From: Lingula anatina
Taxonomy: Eukaryota > Brachiopoda > Lingulata > Lingulida > Lingulidae
Length of the DNA stretch: 64,000 bases
Direction of reading: 5' to 3'
NCBI RefSeq assembly: GCF_001039355.2
Contig: NW_019773537.1
Location: forward strand, 577,328-641,327
Part shown: in pieces, positions 33,101 to 43,336 of the stretch
Position numbering within the stretch: the stretch's first letter is position 1
How the letters are laid out: the number at the start of each line of letters is the position of its first letter
Notes under the pieces: generated by a model
Seen by the model: only the letters and a program-made list of their open reading frames with translations
Databases searched by the model: none
What the model was told of the DNA's origin: nothing
Made by a program: the position numbers and the translations under genes

Positions 33101-35030
33101 CATGTGTATTTGTTCCAGTCATCCAAGGCCTGCTGTATGGCTCTGCGATCTGAGGCAGCTGGAAACATGAATCAGAAAATAAATATTTCTTTGAGTGAGT
33201 TTTCAATACATTTTTTTTTTTTTTGTGGCATTGCTTATTCTACATGCGAATGTAATGGAGCACCACGTAATGTAAAAACTGAAGGGGGTGAGGGTTGTTC
33301 CCTTACCCACCCCCTTCAGTTTTTACAAAAGAGGCTACACTGTATCCCACTTTCTCTTTTTCCGTCCAAGAAAAACAGCATGAGATCAGAACCAAAGACA
33401 AAAAACCCAACAAACTTGTTCATTCCTGTGTCCTAGGGATTATGTTAAAATTGACCACGTCTTCTTTTACTATTCTTATGACCCACCCACCAGACCCCCA
33501 CCCCACCTATGTCAAAATCTTGAACCCCCCCCCGTTTCTAAATATATGTGCGTGCATCCACAGACGCGCTCGTCTGTTTTTAAATAATTTATGTATTTAT
33601 TTATATACTTATTTATTATGTATTTATTATGTATTTTTTATATGCTTATACACTTATTTATCTATTGCGAGTGTTTTTTTTTAGATTTCAATTATTTTAA
33701 CTTTTTTCATACAACTTGTACTTACACATCACCGAAGATATGGTGTACGGGACTACGCCATTTGGCCAGCGGCGTCCTAAATCTCTGACTCCTTTCCTTT
33801 TCTTGCGGGTACGTTCCCCTTCATAATTACCGTCCTTGTCCAGCAATCTTCAGATAAAATTTAAAATATGTTTCGTCAATCGATGACATACTGTAAGGGC
33901 ATTTGTCTTAATACATCTTCACCTTTATTTTAGAAATTAACTCGCTTTTTGTTCTTGAGATATGACGTTTTGATTATTATAGTCAAGTAAAAAAACATAT
34001 TTACATGTACTCTCTTTAGAAACAAACCACTATCACTACATATAAAATGTGTACATGCACATATAACTATGCCACTGTTCTTATTTTTATTTTATAGGAA
34101 AAGGAAATTATTCAGAAATAATCAAGAAGCAAACGTATCGTAAATATAGCATTTTAAAGTTTTAAAAAACGTATCATTTCAGTTAAAATGAATTTGGCAT
34201 CCCATTCTTAGGCCATAACTTTCCCATTAACAAGGAAACATAAAAATCGCTTCTTTGGTTTACTTTTATACGCGCCTTATCAAGTTCTAATTGTCCTAAA
34301 ATATGACGACCTTGCTTACCCAAACTCCTCCTCCCTGGCTCTTTCGAGGGCTTGAAAATCTTCTTTAAGCATTAATATATCCAGTTCACGTAGAACAACG
34401 CTGTCATCTTGTATAGTCTCCAGTGCTCTACCTAGTAAAATGTGAAAACGAAAATAAAAATTCACCATCGAGAAAGTTTTTTTTTCTGGTTCGAATAATT
34501 ATTTTTCCGTGTTCTTTTTTCAGCTGGATGACGATGAATTTATCGCGGATTAAACACTGAATCATAATATAAGTACAATAGAAAAAAGTCAACTTATGTT
34601 TGACCAGGTTATAAATGTGGATTGAGAATACACTTTTCTCATATTGCAGGTTTTGAAATTTTACGTGCCCCTTGGTAAGGAACAAAGGAAATTATAAAAA
34701 GTTTATATTTACTTTTATTTGCTGCGATCTTGATTAGTTCATCCATCGTCGCTGCGTGTGACACATCTAAAAGCTGAAATATTTCCCAAAAGTATGTTTG
34801 AATCAAGCAGTTTCAAAAATTGAAATGGTACTATTTAACCTAGTCCTTTCCGTGCAAGCTAGATATTAAAAACGTTAACAACAGGTATCCATTATTTTGT
34901 TGGTGCATACACAGTAAACAATTATTAACCGGAAAGTTAAGCCAGTTTCACTACTTACCCATACTGCACAAACTGCCGCTGTCAGTGCTGCGGCGACAAA
35001 TCTCGAAGATACAAACTGTACGTTTTTCAT
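30131..35030 (-). CDS. Secreted astacin-family zinc metalloprotease with three ShKT domains
   Basis: Twelve exons, all with GT-AG borders: 34959-35030, 34713-34773, 34320-34431, 33726-33847, 33041-33158, 32529-32598, 32094-32297, 31809-31935, 31261-31467, 30953-31087, 30479-30601, 30131-30246. The sum is 1467 nt, exactly 488 codons plus TAA. Order: signal peptide (1-24), propeptide, basic RKKRK about 96-100 before the mature start [10 protein letters not shown] (107-116), zinc motif [12 protein letters not shown] (191-202) followed by QTRYDRD, and Met-turn SVMHY (246-250). Then come a Cys-rich EGF-like stretch, a Gly/Thr-rich linker of GGGT repeats, and three six-cysteine ShKT domains (about 366-404, 411-450, 452-488) on phase 1-1 exons. 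A secreted endopeptidase; astacins process matrix or prey proteins. The usual FxGD switch of the propeptide is not obvious. The ShKT name reflects fold only. Confidence 0.93.
31261..31370 (-). repeat. In-frame Gly/Thr repeat linker of the astacin
   Basis: Imperfect 12-nt units coding GGGT (one GGST) about eight times between the Cys-rich region and the first ShKT domain; likely length-variable. A separate GGA run at 30953-30973 codes a seven-Gly linker between ShKT domains 1 and 2. Confidence 0.9.
33271..33327. repeat. Perfect 20-bp inverted repeat in an astacin intron
   Basis: Left arm 33271-33290 and right arm 33308-33327 are exact reverse complements (tgtaaaaactgaagggggtg), separated by 17 nt. 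It lies in the intron between exons 4 and 5. A transcript in either direction would form a strong hairpin. Confidence 0.95.
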
Positions 35031-35072
35031 ACTTCTGTTTTTTTACTAATGACTTGCCGGTTCTGAGATCTC

Positions 35073-35079
35073 TTTTATA
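35073..35079 (-). promoter_or_regulatory. TATA box of the astacin gene
   Basis: TATAAAA on the minus strand, 43 nt upstream of the ATG at 35030, implying a short 5' UTR. Confidence 0.65.
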
Positions 35080-35279
35080 CATTTCGATTGCCCATTGCGA
35101 TTTCCCTCTCTACTTGATCTAAACTTCCGCATTTCCGGGTTTTATTTGGTTCACTGATTATTTAGCTTCATCATCTCTATGACAAATGTAATAATTTGGT
35201 ATTTTATTGAGTCAGACTAAGAATGAGATTTTTTATTTGAAAGTTCACAGTGCCCTAACAATGGGATGAACAAGCAGGG

Positions 35280-35524
35280 AGTTAATGCGTTTATCGCCCT
35301 TGGTCATCGATTTAGTCATGCAGACAAAACACGCATGTAAATAAACATTTTGACTGACCATAACGGAATGGTCGTCTTTATCACAAATCTAATAGTGTCC
35401 AAACACTGGGCCACCCAGCAGTAAATAAATGCGTTTATCGCCCTGGACATCGATTTAGTCATGCAGGCAAAACACACCTTAACAAATATTTAGACTGACC
35501 ACAACGGAATGGTCGAGTCTGGGG
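35280..35524. repeat. Duplicated ~105-bp block upstream of the astacin promoter
   Basis: 35280-35383 and 35421-35524 are direct copies (shared AATGCGTTTATCGCCCT, ATCGATTTAGTCATGCAG and CAACGGAATGGTCG-type words) spaced by about 141 bp. A smaller direct repeat aagggatgtggtc occurs twice at 35612-35643. They lie 200-600 bp upstream of the TATA box and could be a duplicated regulatory module. Confidence 0.8.
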
Positions 35525-36874
35525 CTTTAACTGGGTCACCCAAACTGGGTCACAGCGGGTAAACCCTGACGTCAATCGGGAGCAGGCCAGATTCATATCA
35601 ATGATTTGACAAGGGATGTGGTCTGAGCCAAGGGATGTGGTCCGAACCCTCCCTGGACAAGAGGTTGTCTGCTTCGTAACAGTTTGGTCTCTAAATGATA
35701 AGACACTTATGAAGTAAAATGGAATCTGAGACATTGGTGGGCTTTTACAGGTACACGTATATGTACCGTATGTTACTCAGTTTCGTGAACGGAATTAAGT
35801 ACATGTACAAACCCGTTTTTATGACATCAAATACGTCATATTGGCCATCGTTTAGCTTTCTTTTTTGTTCATTTTCTTTTTCTTCAAGGAGTCTTCAGTG
35901 ACCATGCTGAGATAGCACATACATGTATGCAAGTTATGAAGCATTATATACGTTTGACCCTCTTTTAGAACATTTTCAGTGAGTATATTACTCGAAAAAA
36001 TGATTTTGACCAGCGCAACACAAAGATATCAAAAATTGAACGCCTCTCCCATAAACCCAGACAAAAGGAAAGAAAGGGTGGGCTTAACAAGAACATCCAA
36101 TGTCCGCTCTGAAGCCAACCATATATAAATACATACATACATGTAACACTTTTTATTGTTGTATACTTTGTCATATCAAACCCACTCCACCCCTTCCATC
36201 CCCCATCTTCTCAAATCATTTTTATGTCGTAAAAGGGAACCGAGGCTGTAGACTGAATCCAAAACGTTTATTCCACCTTAATGTGTATGATGAATCAAAT
36301 GTCCAGTTTATTCACTTTGTTTTTCTTTCCTTTCGGTAGCCTTAATCACGCTGATATTGTGTCCGAGATTTCACGAAATGATAGGGAAAAGGAAATATTA
36401 ATAATAGAGTCTCATGAACATGCACTGTCGGAGCAGCAATGGACAGGAAGATGACTTTTCGTGATTCATGTCGTTTTTCTCAGGTCGTTTCTTTATCAGT
36501 GTCCTATATTTATTACAATGCATCTGACCTGTAAATATAAACGAGAATCGTGGGCCAAGGCCAATACTTGGCGGGACAGGAGCAAATGCTTATGAGCAGT
36601 AATACTTTAGTACACCTGTAAGCAGGTTGTTTGTTTTTATTGTTGTACTCACACGTAAATCTATACGTTGACTGGAGAAAATGTAAGAGATTTCTGGTGG
36701 ATTTTGAATAAGAAAAGGCCAAAGAGTTTTTCAAAGATTAAGAAACCTATGGGGAAAAATATGGGGAAGTAGAAAAATATCAGGTAATCAGAGATATTGG
36801 TCAGAAAATGGGACAAGACTGCAGTGACACGCAATTTATTGCGTTGTCTTTAAAATATGCTTAAAATATTAACT

Positions 36875-36919
<45 letters not shown>

Positions 36920-37105
36920 AACAAACAAACGAAAATAATGTTTGTGAAAAACTACTCGTGCGTCTTCACATTTAAAACAATTTTATTAGCGTTGCCGTAT
37001 CTCTGCTAGAAATCACAATCCGAAAGGCAATCACAGAAAATGACATGTTGTGTTGCCTCGCATGCGCATCAGAACAAAGGTACTGGTAGATCTCCTAACA
37101 TTATA
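35525..37105. other. Intergenic between astacin and M15-like gene A
   Basis: No gene recognised. Contains a (GA)n microsatellite at about 36875-36916 and a minus-strand AATAAA (plus TTTATT at 36982-36987) that probably ends M15-like gene A. Confidence 0.5.
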
Positions 37106-39199
37106 TTAACAAGGTGGCCGAGACGGGCATCTGTTAAAGATGTTCGTCCCTTCGATAACCCAACACGTGGCTCGACCGGTGAACATTTCCTTTTGGTAGC
37201 GTGCAATGTGAAGATGAGTTCCGGTAGAGCACGGACGCACTCCGGGCGCGTGGTACATGACGATATAATCCGTGCTAATAATGCCACTCATTCTGAGACG
37301 ATCATATACAACTTTGGGATCGAGGCCCGGTACAACGATGTCTGCCGCCTGACCAACTGCGTGCTAAAATGAAAGGAGGCTTAAACTCAGTAACAGTAGG
37401 ATTAACTGAAAATAAAAAATATGTTTACGATCTAAGTCAAACGTTTTTGGTCAAGCTCGTTGGCAATACATCATTCCTCGGAGCATTTATTTTCAGTACT
37501 AGAGAAAATTGCAAAAAAAAAAAAAAAAAAAAAAAAGAAAGAAAGAAAAAAATCGCCAATTCTGGAACCAACACTGTATTTTACCTACAAAGAGCAAATA
37601 CATATAATGGAATATATTTGTTAAACAATTTTAAATACTCGTTGTTCACATTGAAATGAACTCTTTTTTTTTTCGCGGGCGTACAAGTACATTGTACTTT
37701 AGAAGAACATCGACAACGGTCTGTCAAAGCTCATTTATGAGACACAAACGCCTATTGGTCGAGAAGGTATCGCGTGGAATGCTGTGTTTTAAATTACTTT
37801 TTTTTTTTCATTTGTGGCAAGTGAGATACAATTACTTTACAATACACACACACTGCTGTGGGTTGGGGGGGGGGGCGACTTATACCGCTGTATTTTGCAT
37901 AATCCCGTTATCTGTGTCTGTCAATTGAGTCTGCAATTATTATAACAAAGTGAACAGTGTTGCACAACACCTTGACAACACGACCAGCTCCGCCATGAAC
38001 ACTGTTGACACTGGCAGGTTTGACACAGCTCACATGTATATCTAAAAGCTGCTTTACTGAAAAACACAGTGGAAATACCAAATACACTGTACCTATGAGC
38101 ATTTTTGAGGTTTGCTTAAAGCAACCACTGTCTTATTGGGGATCAGAACTTGTACGTAGCCTACTATGCTTCCTTTTTTACATTATGTCAACTGTCGTTT
38201 ACTCACGTGGGGGTCTCCGCCTTGACGCAATCCGCTGGTTACAGTGACGGACCCGAAGAAGTTGGCGATCTCCTGGAGTTTGTATCTGAGCGCATTGCTG
38301 TAGATCACCTGGTTCCCATAGTTCACTATACCCTGGGGTGGACCTGGGTATCAAACGTGTACTTTATGGTTAATACACCGGATGTGCGCATCGTGTAGTG
38401 CGCAAAAGTTAATTAGGGGTGGGTGGGTGCAGATAGAAGGGACAATGGTCTGCATGTTTTATGTAGGCCCTACCCGTATGAAGGCGCGATGCATGTTTTT
38501 GACTGGGAATGTACAGATTAAGTAAAGCCTACATGTATTTATCGACACTGAATCATCTAGTTGTATAGCCTGTATATTATACATGTAGCCTACATGTACT
38601 GAACACCTTCAACCACCGGTCATACTTTGTAGTTCATTTCCACCAAATGTCATTTTTTGTATACAATGTTCTTTTTTTTTGTTTTTTTTTTGGACCGCAC
38701 AGCAGCGAGTATCTAAAGTTCTCAACCAAATACTGAATGCTCTTTTCACTAAATTATACAGCCAAATCGAAATTGTCCTAGAAATTTCAGAAGTTTCTCC
38801 TTTATCGCCAAAATATACCTTATTCATGCAAAACCGAATCCATACAAAAATTATCAATGAACAATGTAGTTCATTATCTCTAAAAACCTGCGTATTAATG
38901 ATTGGTTTGCAAATTATAATTGACTTTTATTACTTTCATTTAAAAGCAACACGACTTAGACCTGCTACAGTATATATAGGTTTTAACATTATAAGTGAAA
39001 TACCAAGAATATAAAATTGAAACAACGATGAAAACGCATCTAGTCTCACTAAATTCACATGTAATGTATACGATATACCAATTCTAAGTAAAGAATATTT
39101 ATACGTATGATTATAAGTAACGAATAACGTCTACTTACGAAAATAGTAACTATGGGCCCCAAGACCTAGGCTCAGGAAAATTACAATAGCTACTTTCAT
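37106..39199 (-). CDS. Secreted peptidase M15-like protein A
   Basis: Three exons: 39139-39199, 38207-38343, 37106-37363; total 456 nt, exactly 151 codons plus TAA. Signal peptide MKVAIVIFLSLGLGA. The core reads LQEIANFF, VTVTSGLRQGG, then HAVGQAAD (67-74), VMYHAPG, and STGTHLHIAR with HLH at 116-118. HxxxxxxD followed by HxH is the zinc-ligand pattern of peptidase family M15 (D-Ala-D-Ala carboxypeptidase type), and TSGxR before it fits the same fold. That family cuts D-amino-acid links in bacterial cell-wall peptides. The C-terminus adds four cysteines. Only the catalytic domain is present; compare gene B. TATA box 74 nt upstream. M15 membership is from motifs; peptidoglycan as substrate is inference. 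Confidence 0.82.
37514..37537. repeat. Poly-A tract in intron 2 of M15-like gene A
   Basis: About 24 consecutive A, then GAAA units; within the intron between 37364 and 38206. Confidence 0.95.
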
Positions 39200-39272
39200 C
39201 GTACCGTTTCAAAAGTCGTCTGCTTGCTGCTGGACAAAATAGGACAGTAATGTTTCGAATGACATAGCTGTA

Positions 39273-39280
39273 TATTTATA
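39273..39280 (-). promoter_or_regulatory. TATA box of M15-like gene A
   Basis: TATAAATA on the minus strand, 74 nt upstream of the ATG at 39199. Confidence 0.55.
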
Positions 39281-39879
39281 CACTTTTTTTAGAAATTAAA
39301 CAAGTGTCATGGATGTTAATAAGTACACATTAACCAATTGGGACAAAATGCTGTCCTCTTAATCCGAAAACCCAAATAAAAAAGTAGACCATTTTAAATA
39401 GCAGAGGATATTAATATGGACCAAATGGGTAAAACGCCTGCCATTTTGATGTTAATATAGTGATCTCTAACAGCGGTTTCATATTTTAAGGTATCATTAT
39501 ATAGATTCCCTAAAACTAATACATAATTGAAATAGTTTAATGGTTTAGATCATCGATGTATTGGCATGCCGCTACTTGTTTGGCATTTTTCTCTGATCAC
39601 ATTCGGTTCACCGCAACGTTATCCATTAGCACTTTATATGGGGTAACGAATCCAAAAACCCTGTGACATACATATCATGCCTATTAAAGAATGACATTTA
39701 TTTAGTTGATCGCAAATTAAATTGAATGTTCAACGGAAAGTACAAGCTACCTCGTGGTGCCTTCAGTTCTGCACCCATTGACCTCTGGCACCTCACCTTA
39801 GGTTTTCAACAACCCCCCCACACACACGCCCTGCCGCCCCACCACAACCAGCCCACCCACCCACATTTGCTCCCCCCCC
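39281..39879. other. Intergenic, no gene supported
   Basis: AT-rich, then C/A-rich from 39810. The plus-strand open frame at 39726-40064 runs through low-complexity C-rich DNA and shows no domain. Confidence 0.5.
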
Positions 39880-39960
39880 CCAACGCCTGTGCTATTGACA
39901 TTAATATCCGTAGGGGGATTGCGTTGGAGGTCTCGGTTCAACCTAGGATCCAAAATAAAG
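39870..39960 (+). repeat. Dispersed repeat, copy 1
   Basis: C-run followed by TGTGCTATTGACA, AATATCCGTAGGGG, ATTGCGTTGGAGGTC. The same order recurs at 41336-41420 right after the N gap. Confidence 0.85.
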
Positions 39961-40083
39961 AGGATAAGACAGTGGCTCAAACTTCAAAGGGAGTCTCCCG
40001 CGGCGCGTGTCTCATGATGCCTTCGGGTTGGTACGGCGAGCCTCGTTTTCAAATGACCAGGTAGCTTGTCTACGGCAGAGTGA

Positions 40084-40180
40084 AACGAAGGTCCCACTTT
40101 AGTCGCGTTTTTTTCATTGTATCCGGAGAATTTCGTCAAAAGACAAGAGGAGCTGATTAAGGAATATGCAGTGAAGCACC
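40084..40180 (+). CDS. Possible orphan exon
   Basis: An open frame ending in a donor-like CACC|GTGAGT codes a hydrophilic helix-like stretch (YPENFVKRQEELIKEYAVKH). It sits in CpG-rich DNA with no clear partner exons. Listed because the donor and amino-acid composition look coding; it may be chance. Confidence 0.2.
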
Positions 40181-40260
40181 GTGAGTATTTATATTGCAGT
40201 TTGTAGCTTCAATAGACAGTAATATCAATTTCAATATCCCCGTCCGTTAGATTTGCAAAG

Positions 40261-40368
40261 ATGGCGGGCAAATTTACACTGCCGTGCATGTTTACGCTCT
40301 CGTTGTTATTTGGCGGATGCACTTTCCGAATATTTGTCAATGCAGAGTTATTCGGAGTACAGTTTTGA
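40261..40368 (+). CDS. Small ORF with signal-peptide-like sequence
   Basis: ATG in good context (caaagATGG) opens 35 codons: MAGKFTLPCMFTLSLLFGG and then TFRIFVNAELFGVQF, TGA. The hydrophobic core and VNA site resemble a secretory leader. A donor-like GTACAG inside ELFG could splice it on, but the satellite and N gap follow. The start context AAGATGGCGGG also looks like a YY1-type promoter element, so this may instead be promoter DNA. Confidence 0.22.
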   Translation: MAGKFTLPCMFTLSLLFGGCTFRIFVNAELFGVQF

Positions 40369-40516
40369 TATGGCAACACCTTGTAATGTGGGAAACGAAA
40401 TAAGTTGGATTGTAAAAAGAGCGTAGAAATAGTGCCCCCAACGCCAATAATGGCGGAGCGATAGTTCTGGGAGGTAGTTTACCTATACAAAAAAACTTTA
40501 CATGGGACTGGCTTGC

Positions 40517-41030
40517 TAATTTTAAACCCACATCTATATTGTACGTTTTATAACAAAAGACGTTACGATGGATATTAGTGGATTAGAGTTTTTATTCCAG
40601 AGATATCAAGGACTTAAATTGCCTAATCACTCTAAATTCAACATGGCCGAACGATGTAACGCCGCGGGCCCCTTCTTTTAGATACAAATGCACACAATTA
40701 TAACTGATATGTCTCATTTTAAACCTGCATCTATATTGTATGTTTTGGGACAAAAGACGTTACGATGGATATTAGTGGATTAGAGTTTTTATTCCAGAGA
40801 TATCAAGGACTTAAATTGCCTAATCACTCTAAATTCAACATGGCCGAACGATGTAACGCCGCGGACCCCTTCTTTTAGATACAAATGCACACAAATATAA
40901 CTGATATGTCTCATTTTAAACCTGCATCTATATTGTATGTTTTGGGACAAAAGACGTTACGATGGATATTAGTGGATTAGAGTTTTTATTCCAGAGATAT
41001 CAAGGACTTAAATTGCCTAATCACTCTAAT
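40517..41030 (+). repeat. 197-bp tandem satellite running into the N gap
   Basis: Three starts of CGTTACGATGGATATTAG at 40561, 40758 and 40955 give a period of exactly 197 bp. Copies are near identical; the last is cut by the gap at 41031. Each complete copy holds the same 37-codon ORF (MDISGLEFLFQRYQG..., ending in TAG, first at 40568-40681) and an ACATGGCCGAACG word. The true number of copies is unknown because of the gap. Confidence 0.95.
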
Positions 41031-41335
41031 NNNNNNNNNNNNNNNNNNNNNNNNNNNNNNNNNNNNNNNNNNNNNNNNNNNNNNNNNNNNNNNNNNNNNN
41101 NNNNNNNNNNNNNNNNNNNNNNNNNNNNNNNNNNNNNNNNNNNNNNNNNNNNNNNNNNNNNNNNNNNNNNNNNNNNNNNNNNNNNNNNNNNNNNNNNNNN
41201 NNNNNNNNNNNNNNNNNNNNNNNNNNNNNNNNNNNNNNNNNNNNNNNNNNNNNNNNNNNNNNNNNNNNNNNNNNNNNNNNNNNNNNNNNNNNNNNNNNNN
41301 NNNNNNNNNNNNNNNNNNNNNNNNNNNNNNNNNNN
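41031..41335. other. Assembly gap of 305 N
   Basis: Gap bounded by the 197-bp satellite on the left and by a C-run with dispersed-repeat copy 2 on the right. Confidence 1.
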
Positions 41336-41420
41336 CCCCCCCCCCCCCCAAACACTTGTGCTATTGACAAGAATATCCGTAGGGGAATTGCGTTGGAGGT
41401 CTTGGTTCAGCTGACTCGAC
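41336..41420 (+). repeat. Dispersed repeat, copy 2
   Basis: Same element as 39870-39960, beginning with a C run and containing AATATCCGTAGGGGAATTGC. The two copies flank the satellite and gap. Confidence 0.85.
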
Positions 41421-42171
41421 CTCCCCCCCCCCCTACATCCACCAACCACCACCACCCCTCCCCCCTTCCTTACCCGCCCTTCAGCCAAGTGTACGTGTAC
41501 TTGCTTAAGCCTAGATTAAGCCTCGGTCACAACCAGACGCACGGATTTAAGGAGCGTACGCCCCCTACAAATTTTGAGTGCAGTGGAGGCCGTGGAGTTT
41601 GTAGAAGAAGAAGAAAATTTCAATGGAAAGGCGCAAGTCTGCCTTGCGAGTCGTAGGGGTCACGTGAGATGTCCTTTGAAGCAGGGACGCTTATTGCAAG
41701 GTGTGGTGGTGGTGGAAGCTGTACTCATTTCTTGAGTTTGTTTTGATACCTGCGTACCTTGCACGCACTCCCCAATTATGAAGAGAATGCGACGCACGGC
41801 GAAAGTAGTTCCCTTTTGCGTCACTTTTGCTTCGCACTTGCCTCACACGCTTATGATGACGTACTGACGGCGAACGTCAGTTTTGCCTCCTGTTTTCCTC
41901 GTCTTTCTTCTTCCTCTTCCCTTCTTTTCTGCTATCTAAGGTTCTTTCTGTTGCAATTTTGGAGGCATATTAAAGGGTGAATTGATCAAAATTTGAAAAT
42001 TGTTGCACTCGTTGCACAATCGACGTTCATTGTCGAGACACGAGCGTGCGTGTCGGTCATACTTGGAACAGAACACATATTGAGACAGGTGCTGTATGTC
42101 TTAGCTGCAGGAAGCAACTGACACACAGAAAAAAAAGATCCAGAAAAAATATCTATGAGCTGGATAGATTC

Positions 42172-42216
<45 letters not shown>

Positions 42217-43022
42217 CTCATTTATTTCTATTCTCTGGTGTATATGGTGTATACGGGGCTGCTACTCAAACTATTGGCCACATTTCTAAAGACTATGATC
42301 ATTTTTTTCAAATAAATTTCAAATGCATGCCATACTGACCAAATATCTTATTAGGCAATTTAATGCAATGATCTGACTTCTACTAATGTTGAAAGCAATA
42401 GTTAAAGCAACTATATATTTATTCAAAGATAAAACATAGTTGAAATAGGAGAATTATGTGTAAATGCGCATGAAGAGTATATTTTAGCAGACATAAATCC
42501 AGATTTTGGTGCATATCAATTTCTTATTCACTGGGGTAGTTAATTCGCCTTTACTTCGATTTGTCTATTCATTAATTTATTGATTTTCATATTTCTTCAA
42601 ATATTCTTTTCATTTATATATCTGTTGATAAAGTGAAAAGTTAAATTCTTGTTAAAACCACTGGACTGTATGATGTATAGCCCTTAATTGAACGGTGGTC
42701 GAGAAGGTAAATAACTGACAGACGAATCGCATAGATTTCCCAGAACGTATTCTTGGTAGAGACAGGCATGTTCAAGGCCGTTTAATATGGAGATTTGTGG
42801 ATAAAGTTTAGAGTAAAGTTAATCGCAATCGCTGGTCAACATTTTATAGAGCTGTTCACAAAAAAGAACGCACAAAATAGCAAGTATACAGTTCACATTA
42901 TTTTATTCCCGATGCATTTTTTCTAAATGTACATCAAAGCAATGTGAAATGATGAAATGTGGCAAAATTAGCAAGGGGAGGAGGTCCCTCTTTTACGTGA
43001 ATGGAACTGGTCAAGCACCTTC
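41421..43022. other. Intergenic, no gene supported
   Basis: A C-rich stretch at 41425-41480, a (TTA)n microsatellite at about 42173-42214, and a minus-strand AATAAA (plus TTTATT 42902-42907) that fits the 3' end of M15-like gene B. No exon recognised. Confidence 0.5.
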
Positions 43023-43293
43023 TCACAGACATTTGTGCTTTTTATACGACAGGCATGTGTTGGAACGGGTCGTGCCCTCAATTATCCAGCACGTATTTTT
43101 GCCAGAATTCCATTCCTTGTTGTAACGGGCTATGTGAACGTGCGTGCCTGTAGAGCACGACCTTGACCCCGGTGCGTGGTACATGACGTAATACTCCTTG
43201 TCCAGAATGCCACTTGTTCTGAGGCGATCCCATGCCTTTTTAGTTCCAACTCCCTTCACCAAGATGTCTGCTGCTTGACCTATCCTATGCTGA

Positions 43294-43336
<43 letters not shown>

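Noticed and set aside
41021-41488. Frames of 110-155 codons across the N gap
   Set aside because: Consist almost entirely of N.
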